This document shows, one piece after another, positions 42,545 through 50,701 of a stretch of DNA of 57,042 nucleotides. Position numbers and translations under genes: made by a program. The notes under the pieces were generated by a model. That model saw only the letters and a program-made list of their open reading frames with translations. It made no database searches and was not told where the DNA came from. The first letter of the stretch is position 1; each line of letters opens with the position of its first letter. Source of the DNA: DASYML01 sp036399835 (GTDB taxonomy: Bacteria > Acidobacteriota > Blastocatellia > Pyrinomonadales > Pyrinomonadaceae); contig DASWMI010000132.1 of the NCBI GenBank assembly GCA_036399835.1, positions 1 through 57,042 on the forward strand, given 5' to 3'.

Positions 42545-43780
42545 ATGCTGACTGCTGAAATCATCGCCATCGGGTCTGAACTGCTGACGCCGGATAGGAC
42601 CGACACCAATAGTCTCTGGCTGACTGAAAAACTCAATAGCATAGGCATCGAGGTTAAGCTCAAAGTCATTGTCGGAGACGACGACGCGCGGCTCGAAGAG
42701 GCCATCCGTGACGCACTCAAACGCTCGCGGATAGTCATCACGACGGGCGGGCTTGGACCAACCGAAGACGATATTACGCGCAAGATCGCCGCACGCGCCC
42801 TTGGCCGCAGGCTCCTCCTTAATGAAAAGGTGCTTGAGGAGATACGCACGAAATTCATGAGCTTTGGCCGCGCGATGCCGGAGATTAATTCCAGGCAGGC
42901 GATGGTCATTGACGGCGCGGAGGTCCTGGACAACCCGCACGGGTCTGCGCCAGGCATGTACATAGAGCATGAAGGCCGCTCCGTCGTGCTCCTGCCTGGT
43001 CCACCGCGCGAGATGCGTCCGATGTTCGAGAATCTGGTCCAGCCGAAGCTGGTCACGCGGGCTGGCGATGTGCGCGTCGTGCGTCGCGTCCTGCGCGTCG
43101 CAGGGATAGGCGAATCGGCTGTTGACGAAAAGATCGCGCCCATCTATACGCAGTATAAAAATCCGCAGACGACCATCCTCTTTAACAAAAGCGAGATTGA
43201 GATTCATCTGACCGCGCAGGCCAAAACGGAACAGGATGCGGAACTGCTGCTCGATGGCCTGGCAGGGCAGATCGAAGAGCAGCTCGGTGATGCCATCTTC
43301 GCTTTTCGCGGCGAGACGATAGAGGAAGTCGTCGGGCTGCGGCTGGCCGTCGGCGGCTTTACGCTCGCCGTGGCCGAAAGCTGCACGGGCGGCCTCATCA
43401 GCCAGCGCCTGACAAGCATAGAGGGTTCTTCAGTCTATTTTATGGAAGGCGTCGTGACCTATTCCAACGAGGCGAAGATGAGGGCGCTCGGCGTGGACCA
43501 GGGCCTGATCGAAAGGCACGGGGCCGTCAGCGCAGAGGTCGCGGAGGCCATGGCCGAAGGCGTGCGCCGCCGCGCCGACACGGATTTCGGTCTCTCCGTG
43601 ACGGGCATCGCTGGACCAGGAGGAGGCAGCGAAAAGAAGCCTGTCGGCCTCGTCTACATCGCGCTCAGCGACGACGCGCACACGGAGCATCGCAAGCTGA
43701 GGCTGCCCGGCGACCGCCAACTCATACGCTGGCGCGCCTCGCAGTCCGCGCTCGACCTGCTCAGAAGACGGCTGATTTGA
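42545..43780 (+). CDS. cinA: CinA-family protein (nicotinamide-nucleotide amidase)
   Basis: A 411-residue two-domain protein. The N-terminal MoCF-like domain (about 1-170) contains IGSELLTPDRTDTNSLWLTEKL, TTGGLGPTEDD and LLPGPPREM; a short middle part follows. The C-terminal amidase domain (about 260-411) contains AESCTGGLIS with the catalytic Ser/Thr region, GVVTYSNEAK and VTGIAGPGG. It deamidates nicotinamide mononucleotide in NAD recycling, and the N-terminal domain may be an ADP-ribose pyrophosphatase. There is no visible ribosome-binding site. It follows the kinase by 35 bases. Confidence 0.96.
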   Translation: MLTAEIIAIGSELLTPDRTDTNSLWLTEKLNSIGIEVKLKVIVGDDDARLEEAIRDALKRSRIVITTGGLGPTEDDITRKIAARALGRRLLLNEKVLEEIRTKFMSFGRAMPEINSRQAMVIDGAEVLDNPHGSAPGMYIEHEGRSVVLLPGPPREMRPMFENLVQPKLVTRAGDVRVVRRVLRVAGIGESAVDEKIAPIYTQYKNPQTTILFNKSEIEIHLTAQAKTEQDAELLLDGLAGQIEEQLGDAIFAFRGETIEEVVGLRLAVGGFTLAVAESCTGGLISQRLTSIEGSSVYFMEGVVTYSNEAKMRALGVDQGLIERHGAVSAEVAEAMAEGVRRRADTDFGLSVTGIAGPGGGSEKKPVGLVYIALSDDAHTEHRKLRLPGDRQLIRWRASQSALDLLRRRLI

Positions 43781-43997
43781 AACGCGGGAGCGCGACAGCT
43801 TGAAATTGTGCGGAAAGCTCTTGAGCGATTGAATCATTGGTCCATTGATGCGGCGAGTCGATAAGTTAATCCCCCAAGTTTATCGCCGACGCGCTTCAGA
43901 CTTCATCGTCTCCTTGTTCCTGCATTCGTTTGCCTGTTATATTCACGATTCGCCCTGACAAAGAAAAAACTCTCGCGAAGGGCGCGGAGTGGTCCAG

Positions 43998-44615
43998 ATG
44001 CTGCGGCCTGCGTTGCTCCTCTTTGCTGCCTATCTGCTCGGCTCAATTCCGTTCGGCTATCTGATTGTACGCGCCAGAGAGGGAAGCGACGTGCGCGAGA
44101 CGGGTTCGGGCGGGACGGGTGCGACAAACGTTACTAGGCGCGCGGGGAAGATGGCTGGCATTCTAACGCTGCTCCTTGATGCGGCGAAGGGCGCGTTGGC
44201 GGTCGCGCTGGCGCGATGGTTTTTGACAACAGACGTGAACGCCGAATGGTATGTGGCTGCGGCGGGCCTCGCGGCTATCCTGGGCCACTGCTTTCCCGTG
44301 TGGCTCGGTTTTCGCGGCGGCAAGGGAGTCGCCACGGGCGTCGGCGTCTTTCTCCTCCTCGCGCCCGCCGCGCTCGGCTGCACCGCCATTATCTTTATAC
44401 TGATTGTCTGGACCACACGCTTTGTCTCGCTCGGCTCAATCCTGGCAACAGCTTCGCTTCCGTTAATAATTTGGCTGCTCAGCACTTTCATCCGGCCCGT
44501 CGAGCACACGGCTGCCATCTTGACGGCGGCCCTTCTGGGCGCGGCGCTGATTATCTTTATGCATCGCGCGAACATCGGCAGGTTGATGCGAGGCACCGAG
44601 AACAAGTTTAAGTGA
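43998..44615 (+). CDS. plsY: glycerol-3-phosphate acyltransferase PlsY
   Basis: A 205-residue five-helix membrane enzyme that acylates glycerol-3-phosphate from acyl-phosphate in phospholipid synthesis. The three conserved motifs are clear: GSIPFGYLI ... GSGGTGATNVTR (motif 1), HCFPVWLGFRGGKGVATGVGV (motif 2) and ILIVWTTRFVSLGSI (motif 3 region). A GTG at 43989 is possible; I take the ATG at 43998, which has GGAG 8 bases upstream. gpsA, which makes its substrate, follows 33 bases downstream. Confidence 0.96.
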   Translation: MLRPALLLFAAYLLGSIPFGYLIVRAREGSDVRETGSGGTGATNVTRRAGKMAGILTLLLDAAKGALAVALARWFLTTDVNAEWYVAAAGLAAILGHCFPVWLGFRGGKGVATGVGVFLLLAPAALGCTAIIFILIVWTTRFVSLGSILATASLPLIIWLLSTFIRPVEHTAAILTAALLGAALIIFMHRANIGRLMRGTENKFK

Positions 44616-44648
44616 AACGACGAAGGCGGCGTTCATGCTTTTCTCTTT

Positions 44649-45653
44649 ATGAGTCGAGTTGCGATAATCGGGGCGGGAAGCTGGGGGACGGCGCTTGGTC
44701 TGATGGCCGGGCGCGCGGGTCATGAGGTGCGCTTCTGGTCGCGTAATCCCGGGGTGGTTGAAGAGATCAACCGCGCTCATTTGAACTCGGCATATCTACC
44801 GCAGCATTTGTTGCCCGAAAGCATCACAGCAACATGCGAGATGGGCGAGGCTGTCGTTGGAGCAGAACTGGTCCTGCTGGCCGCGCCTTCGCACGCCGCG
44901 CGCGAGTTGTTGATGAGCATGCTGCCCTTTGTCAAAGCCGAGATGCTTTTTGTCAGCGCGACGAAGGGGATCGAGACCGAGACGGGAAAGCGTATCTCGG
45001 AGATTCTTAAAGACGTGCTGGGCGAGCATTTCGCGCCGCGCTTTGTCTGCCTTTCCGGTCCATCCTTTGCGCAGGAGGTTGCCTCGGGTCAACCGACAGC
45101 GGTCGTTGCCGCAAGTCAGAGCATAGAAGATAGTATGCTGGTCCAGTCGGCCCTGAGCTTTCAAAATCTGCGCATCTACACGAACACGGATGTCGTGGGA
45201 ACAGAGCTGGGAGGCTCGCTTAAAAACGTCATGGCGCTGGCGGCGGGGATGGTTTGCGGGTTGGGGCTTGGGACAAACAGCATCGCGGCGCTCATCACGC
45301 GCGGCATCGCTGAGATGATGCGACTGGCCCTGGCCGAAGGCGCGCGCGCGGAAACCCTGATGGGCCTCGCAGGGTTAGGCGACCTGGTCCTGACATGCAC
45401 GGGCAGCCTGTCTCGCAACCGCTTTGTCGGGCAGGAACTCGGCAAGGGACGCACTCTGGCGGAAGTTCTCTGCGAGATGCGTGAGGTGGCAGAGGGAGTC
45501 AAGACGACGCGGGCCGTCAAACAACTGTCGGGCAGGCTCTCTGTCAAGATGCCCATCACAAACGAGGTCCATGCAGTGCTCTACGAAGACAAGAGCGCGC
45601 GCGAGGCCATGCAGGACCTGATGACAAGGCCGCTGCGCGGCGAGTTCGATTGA
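44649..45653 (+). CDS. gpsA: NAD(P)-dependent glycerol-3-phosphate dehydrogenase
   Basis: A 334-residue enzyme that reduces dihydroxyacetone phosphate to glycerol-3-phosphate. It has GAGSWGTALG for the nucleotide, SATKGIE, SGPSFAQEV, the catalytic Lys in GGSLKNVMALAAGM, and NSIAALITRGIAEM ... GLAGLGDLVLTCTGSLSRNR. Complete length. It pairs with plsY as a lipid-precursor module. Its stop codon lies at the edge of the repeat that starts at 45652. Confidence 0.97.
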   Translation: MSRVAIIGAGSWGTALGLMAGRAGHEVRFWSRNPGVVEEINRAHLNSAYLPQHLLPESITATCEMGEAVVGAELVLLAAPSHAARELLMSMLPFVKAEMLFVSATKGIETETGKRISEILKDVLGEHFAPRFVCLSGPSFAQEVASGQPTAVVAASQSIEDSMLVQSALSFQNLRIYTNTDVVGTELGGSLKNVMALAAGMVCGLGLGTNSIAALITRGIAEMMRLALAEGARAETLMGLAGLGDLVLTCTGSLSRNRFVGQELGKGRTLAEVLCEMREVAEGVKTTRAVKQLSGRLSVKMPITNEVHAVLYEDKSAREAMQDLMTRPLRGEFD

Positions 45654-45732
45654 TTTGCGATTTTAGATTTTAGATTTGCGATTTAAAAGAGCGATTAATG
45701 CCAGACAGAGTTTAAAATCAAAATCGCAAATC
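45652..45732. repeat. GATTTGCGATTT repeat, hairpin ending at the smpB ribosome-binding site
   Basis: GATTTGCGATTT occurs at 45652-45663 and again at 45673-45684, and its perfect inverse AAATCGCAAATC at 45721-45732. The smpB GGAG follows directly (45733-45736). Either left copy can pair with the right one, so the smpB ribosome-binding site sits at the base of alternative 12-bp hairpins. Confidence 0.65.
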
Positions 45733-45742
45733 GGAGATTTCT

Positions 45743-46207
45743 ATGGCGGCGACGGAAGAAAAGGTATTGGTCACGAATCGCTCGGTCTATCACGAGTATC
45801 ATATCTCGGATAAGTACGAGGCCGGGATTGCTTTGCAGGGCACGGAGGTCAAGAGCGCGATGGCTGGCCGTGTGCAGCTCAAGGATTCTTATGTCGCGGT
45901 GCGCGATGGCGAGGCATGGCTTTTCAACGCGCACGTCTCGCCCTATTCACACGGCAACAGGGAGAACCATGATCCGACCAGGACACGCAAGCTGCTCCTA
46001 CATAAGCGTGAGATAGAGCGTCTGGACCAGGCCGCGACGGCGCAGGGCATGACGCTCGTCGTGACGCGCATGTATCTGAAGAACAGGCATATCAAGGTCG
46101 AGATCGGAGTCGCAAAGGGCAAGAAGCTGTATGACAAGAGGGAAACCGAGATGCGCCGCACAGTCGAGCGCGAGACACGCGCGCAACTGAAAGAGCGTTC
46201 AAGGTGA
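45743..46207 (+). CDS. smpB: SsrA-binding protein SmpB
   Basis: A 154-residue tmRNA-binding protein for rescue of stalled ribosomes. It has NRSVYHEYHISDKYEAGIALQGTEVKS, AWLFNAHVSPYSHGNRENHDPTRTRKLLLHKREI, KNRHIKVEIGVAKGKKLYDKRE and a basic C-terminal tail. GGAG is 7 bases upstream. The stop overlaps the GTG start of the next gene. No ssrA gene is recognisable in this window. Confidence 0.97.
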   Translation: MAATEEKVLVTNRSVYHEYHISDKYEAGIALQGTEVKSAMAGRVQLKDSYVAVRDGEAWLFNAHVSPYSHGNRENHDPTRTRKLLLHKREIERLDQAATAQGMTLVVTRMYLKNRHIKVEIGVAKGKKLYDKRETEMRRTVERETRAQLKERSR

Positions 46208-46920
46208 AGCTGGCTGTCTTCGATATTGACGGGACGCTGACGGATACCAATGACGTTGACAGCGTGTGCTATGTGCAGGCTCTCGCGGATGCGCAAGCCT
46301 TCAAGGGTCTCAACACGAATTGGGGAGAGTATCCGCACACGACCGATTCCGGTATCACGCTGCACATCTTTGAGCAGCGTTTGCAGCGTGCGCCTGATGA
46401 TTTCGAGCTGGCCCGGCTCAAAGAATGCTTCGTCGGTCTGCTGAATCAACACTATCTGGAAAGCTCGCAGCTCTTTCAAGAGATACAGGGCGCTCGCGTT
46501 GCCCTTGAGCGTTTGAGGCTGGAGCGGGATTGGTCCATCGCCATCGCCACGGGGTGCTGGCGCGCATCCGCTGCACTGAAGTTGAGGGCCGCTGGTCTTG
46601 AGCTTGAAGGGATTCCGGCAGCGTTCGCAGAGGACGGCTTATCCAGAGAGAGCATCATCGAAGCCGCCATCTCGAAAGCTCTGACCTGTTACGGGCAGAG
46701 CAATTTTGAAAAGATCGTCAGCGTCGGAGACGGCCTCTGGGATGTCAGCGCGGCTCACAATCTCAAGCTGGCTTTCTTGGGTGTTGGAAGCGGTGAGCGT
46801 GAAGCCCGTTTGCGCCGCGCAGGGGCAAAGCATGTCATCCCGGACTTCACAAACTATACGCAGCTGGTCCAATATCTGTTTGAAGCGGAGACTCCTCAGC
46901 TTTCGCCTGTGCCTGCGTGA
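46204..46920 (+). CDS. HAD-superfamily hydrolase
   Basis: A 238-residue phosphatase-type HAD protein: nucleophile motif FDIDGTLTDTNDVD (Asp7, Asp9), the motif II Thr in IAIATGCWR, and motif III/IV SVGDGLWDVSAAHNLKLAFLGV. An alpha-helical cap lies at about residues 18-85. It resembles phosphoglycolate-phosphatase-like enzymes, but the substrate is unknown. The GTG start overlaps the smpB stop by 4 bases (GTGA), implying coupling. Confidence 0.88.
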   Translation: MKLAVFDIDGTLTDTNDVDSVCYVQALADAQAFKGLNTNWGEYPHTTDSGITLHIFEQRLQRAPDDFELARLKECFVGLLNQHYLESSQLFQEIQGARVALERLRLERDWSIAIATGCWRASAALKLRAAGLELEGIPAAFAEDGLSRESIIEAAISKALTCYGQSNFEKIVSVGDGLWDVSAAHNLKLAFLGVGSGEREARLRRAGAKHVIPDFTNYTQLVQYLFEAETPQLSPVPA

Positions 46921-47136
46921 GAAGCAGCCGGGGATAGTGCGAGATTTGAGTCGCCGGTGCGCAGAGGATGAGAGCTTCGCCGCCTGAGATGCGGCTGGTA
47001 TCAGAGAGTGCGAGCAGCCGATTTGTCTTGTCAACAGTTACCCTTTACTATTCATCATTCGCGCCACCACCTTTAACAAAAACTGTGGGCTGATTCCACA
47101 GATTGCTTATTGCCAGCAAGAGAGAGGAAAGAAGAG

Positions 47137-48666
47137 ATGGAAGTCAAAGCGAGCGCAGGGCGCTATCTGGACGAGGACGTGCAGGCTCTGGCCGTCGCCG
47201 TTTTTAAGGACGAGAAGGCTGACGAGGGCTTTTTACAGGAGCTTGATGAGGCGACGGGAGGCATCCTCAAGTCTGTTATCGAGTCCGAGGAGTTAAAGGG
47301 CAAGGAGGGCGAGACCGTCTATGTACACTTGGGCGGCGATCAGGGAGGCGTGCGTGCGCGCAGGCTCTTGCTCGTAGGCGCGGGCGAGCGCGCAGAGTTT
47401 GGTCCAGCGCAGGTCTCGCAACTGGCCGGAACAGCCGTGCGTTTTCTGCGCGGCAAGAATGTCAAGAGCGTAGGGCTGGTCCCTCGCTCGGAAAATGATG
47501 CGGAGCAAGTGGCCGCCGCCTCGGTCGAAGGCGCTTTGATGGGCCTCTTCGAGATAGACAAATATCGCACGGTTGACAAAGAGACGCGCGAGATAGAGCG
47601 TTTTGTCTGCCTCATTGAGGGTGCGGAAGAAGATGCCTTAAATCGCGGGGCGGAGCAGGGACGGATTATCGGCGAGTCTGTCAACGTCACGCGCGATATG
47701 GCTAACGAGCCGGGCGCTTATCTGACGCCGACCGACATGGCGGATCGCGCGCGCGAGATTGCCACAGAGTTTGGCTTGAGCATTGACGTGCTCGACGAAG
47801 ACCGCATGAGGCAGGAGGGCATGGGGTCTCTGCTCAGCGTCTCCGCCGGTTCTGAGCAGCCCGCCAAGTTGATTATCCTCAAATATACGCCGCGCGATGC
47901 GGAGCCTGGACAGGGAGAGGATAACCTGCTCGCGCTGGTCGGTAAGGGCATCACGTTCGATTCCGGCGGGATTTCAATCAAGCCCGGCGAGAACATGGAG
48001 CTAATGAAGTATGACATGTCCGGTGGCGCGACTGTGCTCGGTGTGATGCGTGCTATTGCTCAATTAAAACCGTCCATCCCGGTCATCGGCGTCGTTCCCT
48101 GCGCAGAGAATCTGCCTTCCGGCAAGGCTACCAAACCCGGCGATGTCGTGACGGCCATGAACGGCAAGACGATTGAAGTCATCAACACGGATGCGGAGGG
48201 CAGATTGATTCTGGCCGACGCCATAGCCTACGCGAAAAAGCTAGGGGCTAAGAGAATTATTGATATGGCTACGCTGACGGGCGCAGTCTCGATCGCTCTC
48301 GGAGATGTCAACGTGGCGATTCTGGGGACTGACCAGCAGTTGATTGATGATGTTATCGCAGCGGGCCGGGAAGTCGGCGAAAAATTCTGGCAACTGCCGC
48401 TTGATAAGGAGTACACCAGGCAGATTAAATCCGACATCGCGGACATCAAAAATGTCGGCGGGCGCAAGGCCGGAACGATCACTGCCGCGGCCTTCCTCAA
48501 AGAGTTTGCCGACGGGATTTCCTGGGCGCACCTTGATATTGCCGGAACGGCCTGGGGCGACGACGCCAAGCCTTACAGGTCCAAAGGCCCGACGGGCATC
48601 GCCGTCCGCACGCTGCTCAACCTGGTCAAGCGTTTTGAAGGTCGCAACGGCCAGCCGAGCAGTTAA
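47137..48666 (+). CDS. pepA: leucyl aminopeptidase (M17)
   Basis: A 509-residue cytosolic aminopeptidase. The M17 metal and catalytic residues are in VGKGITFDSGGISIKPGENMELMKYDMSGGATVLG (Lys and Asp) and in the family signature NTDAEGRLILADAIAYA (Asp, Glu, Arg). The N-terminal domain (about 1-170) is of the usual length. It releases N-terminal residues from peptides and may also bind DNA in some species. The frame is open to 47110 (TTG); the ATG at 47137 has GAGAGGA at a suitable distance. Confidence 0.96.
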   Translation: MEVKASAGRYLDEDVQALAVAVFKDEKADEGFLQELDEATGGILKSVIESEELKGKEGETVYVHLGGDQGGVRARRLLLVGAGERAEFGPAQVSQLAGTAVRFLRGKNVKSVGLVPRSENDAEQVAAASVEGALMGLFEIDKYRTVDKETREIERFVCLIEGAEEDALNRGAEQGRIIGESVNVTRDMANEPGAYLTPTDMADRAREIATEFGLSIDVLDEDRMRQEGMGSLLSVSAGSEQPAKLIILKYTPRDAEPGQGEDNLLALVGKGITFDSGGISIKPGENMELMKYDMSGGATVLGVMRAIAQLKPSIPVIGVVPCAENLPSGKATKPGDVVTAMNGKTIEVINTDAEGRLILADAIAYAKKLGAKRIIDMATLTGAVSIALGDVNVAILGTDQQLIDDVIAAGREVGEKFWQLPLDKEYTRQIKSDIADIKNVGGRKAGTITAAAFLKEFADGISWAHLDIAGTAWGDDAKPYRSKGPTGIAVRTLLNLVKRFEGRNGQPSS

Positions 48667-48686
48667 GCCTCTACAGTCCACTCAAA

Positions 48687-48728
48687 AGGGCGGCGCTCAA
48701 GCATGATACTTCGGCGTCGCCCTCTTTT
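48687..48728 (+). terminator. Rho-independent terminator of pepA
   Basis: AGGGCGGCG (48687-48695) pairs with CGTCGCCCT (48715-48723) over 9 positions with one G-U, followed by a T-rich run (48723-48729), 20 bases after the pepA stop. Confidence 0.85.
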
Positions 48729-48774
48729 TAATCCCGCCCTTTCTCAATTAAGACAGTCTTTGCGCTCGCTTGAA

Positions 48775-48816
48775 GTGTCAACGATTGTAGACAGAGGTGT
48801 CTACAATCGTTGACAC
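48775..48816. repeat. perfect 19-bp inverted repeat with 4-base loop
   Basis: GTGTCAACGATTGTAGACA (48775-48793), loop GAGG, then its exact complement (48798-48816). A 19-bp stem without mismatch is unusual. There is no T-run, so it is more likely a protein-binding site, a second terminator or a small mobile palindrome. The piece GATTGTAGACA also occurs in the structured leader at 14144-14154. Confidence 0.7.
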
Positions 48817-49280
48817 TTTCTGACATTAAAAGATAACGCTTTCCGAATTTTGCTGGGTTTTTGAGCATACAAAATCCTGGCATGCACATTGCTGATGAGA
48901 GCGAGAGCCAGAGTGTGTAGGCATCGCTTCACCTAAAAAAAATGTCCTCGCCCCCCTCGAAGGCCGCTCGAGGAATGACCACGCAACGCCTTTGGCTCTC
49001 AAAACCTCACTGTTTTCTTTATGACATCCCGACCTGGATTCTTTAAGAGTTCCGAGGGTCTGACTTTTGGGTAGTAGGCCAGATTTGGAATTATCATGCG
49101 GAATTAGCGTCCGATGATTTTGAAGTTGACCTACTACTGTTTTTCTTTCCAGCAAGACTAATTCATAAAAAAAGTGCTATAGTTATGTGCGTCAAGGGTG
49201 AGCCTCTCTGCCCGTGTACGCTGTGAGAGAGAACCGAGCGGGCCTCCCTTCCGTAGCTTTGAAGAAGTTGGAAAAGCACG
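48817..49280 (+). other. 464-base gap with a candidate structured RNA at 49071-49144
   Basis: GTAGTAGGCCA (49071-49081) is inverse to TGACCTACTAC (49127-49137) with one G-U, enclosing ATCATGCGG/CCGATGAT pairing and two GGAATTA words, and is followed by TGTTTTTCTTT. This looks like a long hairpin ending in a U-tract: a terminator, an attenuator before the J-domain gene or a small RNA. The rest of the gap (including a 109-codon minus-strand open frame) shows no ribosome-binding site or protein-like sequence. Confidence 0.35.
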
Positions 49281-50078
49281 GTGGTTGATTACTACAAAAT
49301 CCTGGGCATAGAGCCTACGGCCACAGTAGCCGAAATCAAATCGGCTTACAGGCGGCTGGCGCGCAAGCAGCATCCTGACCTCAACGGGGGAGCGGAGAGC
49401 GCTGCGCGCGATTTTGCCATGCTCGCCCTGGCCTACCGGACGCTGAACGACCCGCAGGAGCGCGCTCACTACGACGCGCAGCTCGCCAAGGAAGAATCCT
49501 CTGTTCTTCATTCCGACAATATTCATGCGCGCCGTATGCGACAGGTGGCGGCGCAGGCACGCTGGGACAGGGTTGTTGATACGCTGCTTGAAAACGACCG
49601 CCGCGCCACGTTCGAGTTGCAGCGCGCCGTCTTCACCACGGTTTCGCTCTTTCTCTCGACCTTCCTCGTGGTGACTTTCAAACCGCGTTTCTGGCAGAAC
49701 TTCGACGGCTATCTCGGACGCGCCGTGCTGCTCACGCTCTTCGCTCTGGGCGTCTGGCATCTCGCCTCAAGATTGCGCGAATACTTCAGGCGCTATACCT
49801 ATCAGCCGAGGATGATTCACGACTCGATCATGAGGGAAGAAGAGAAGCCCGATAAGCCTTTCACACGGTTTGCCGCTTCAGCTTTCCTCATTATCGGCTA
49901 CGTGACGAGCATCGTGGCGGGCCTGCTCTTCGGCTCGGTCATCTATGATCTGGTCAGCGATATGAACTACGCCATCTTCTTCTTTGACCAGCAGGTGCGC
50001 CCGGACCTGCTCTTCTACCCGCCCATCGCCGTCCTTATCGTTGACACGATGCACACGGTCGCCAACAAGATAGACTAG
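49281..50078 (+). CDS. membrane-bound J-domain protein
   Basis: A 265-residue Hsp40-type co-chaperone. The N-terminal J domain (about 1-68) has DYYKILGIEPTATVAEIKSAYRRLARKQHPDLN with the essential HPD, so it can stimulate an Hsp70 ATPase. Then comes a basic linker, and four hydrophobic segments (about 115-132, 148-163, 197-220, 240-258) make it an integral membrane protein. There is no Gly/Phe or zinc region, so it is a class C J protein with an unknown client. It starts with GTG. A separate zinc-domain protein lacking a J domain is encoded at 10537-10782. Confidence 0.88.
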   Translation: MVDYYKILGIEPTATVAEIKSAYRRLARKQHPDLNGGAESAARDFAMLALAYRTLNDPQERAHYDAQLAKEESSVLHSDNIHARRMRQVAAQARWDRVVDTLLENDRRATFELQRAVFTTVSLFLSTFLVVTFKPRFWQNFDGYLGRAVLLTLFALGVWHLASRLREYFRRYTYQPRMIHDSIMREEEKPDKPFTRFAASAFLIIGYVTSIVAGLLFGSVIYDLVSDMNYAIFFFDQQVRPDLLFYPPIAVLIVDTMHTVANKID

Positions 50079-50088
50079 CCATAGTCTT

Positions 50089-50130
50089 GAATCATCAATC
50101 TTAAATAGAAATAGCTTTTCTCTCTTCGGA
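50089..50130. repeat. intergenic repeat, ATCATCAATC/GCTTTT family (copy B)
   Basis: GAATCATCAATCTTAAATAG then AAATAGCTTTTCTCTCTTCG aligns with copies at 34698 and 39741. It is the left half only; no matching right arm is obvious. The remainder of the gap 50131-50437 holds a promoter candidate and no gene. Confidence 0.5.
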
Positions 50131-50168
50131 GACGCACGCTTAACGCGTTGACGAATGAATCCGAAATC

Positions 50169-50198
50169 TTGCCTTGCAGAGTCTCTCTCGTGTATAGT
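50169..50198 (+). promoter_or_regulatory. sigma70-like promoter upstream of the HEAT-repeat pair
   Basis: TTGCCT (50169-50174) and TATAGT (50193-50198) with an 18-base spacer. The transcript would have a leader of about 230 bases before the ATG at 50438. Moderate match. Confidence 0.35.
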
Positions 50199-50437
50199 GC
50201 CTGCGTTCCCAGCGCCCATGACAAGAATAAAGAGCAGAGGGTTGATGCTCTCAAGCAGACGCTCTGTTCGTTTGTTAACTGTAGGAGAGCACATCACCCA
50301 GTTGATCGAACAAAAACTGCTGTCCCTCGGAGCACACATAATCTGCCGACGGCCTCCTGAACGTCGCTGCCGCAGGCTCTCTTAAGAGCCGCACGCACTC
50401 GCAGGCCGTCGCCTTTGCCGCAAGAGGAGCAAAGAAG

Positions 50438-50701
50438 ATGGCCGAGCGATTAACCGAACGTCAACGACTCGCCCTCAAGCTTGACGCATTGAATGATGCG
50501 GAAGTGCGAGAGGTTCTGGACTATATCTCAATCATGGAGTCTATGCGCCGCGCCACCGCAGTACAGCTCGTCTGGGAGGATGAGCTAATCGCGCTCCTGG
50601 CCGATGCGCCGGAAAACAGGCGCGCACGGCAAGCTCACGAGTGGGAGGCCGTGCGTCGGCGCGCAGAGCGACGTGCTGCCGCACTCCACGCGCGCGCATG
50701 A
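50438..50701 (+). CDS. small charged helical protein, unknown
   Basis: An 87-residue protein, MAERLTERQRLALKLDALND ..., predicted all-helical and rich in Arg, Glu and Ala. No family recognised. An AGAGGAG ribosome-binding site precedes the ATG, and the stop overlaps the next ATG (ATGA). This coupling is the best evidence that it is expressed. Confidence 0.7.
   Translation: MAERLTERQRLALKLDALNDAEVREVLDYISIMESMRRATAVQLVWEDELIALLADAPENRRARQAHEWEAVRRRAERRAAALHARA

Noticed and set aside
48826..49155. 109-codon minus-strand open frame in the gap after pepA
   Set aside because: No ribosome-binding site, no protein-like pattern, and it runs through inverted repeats.
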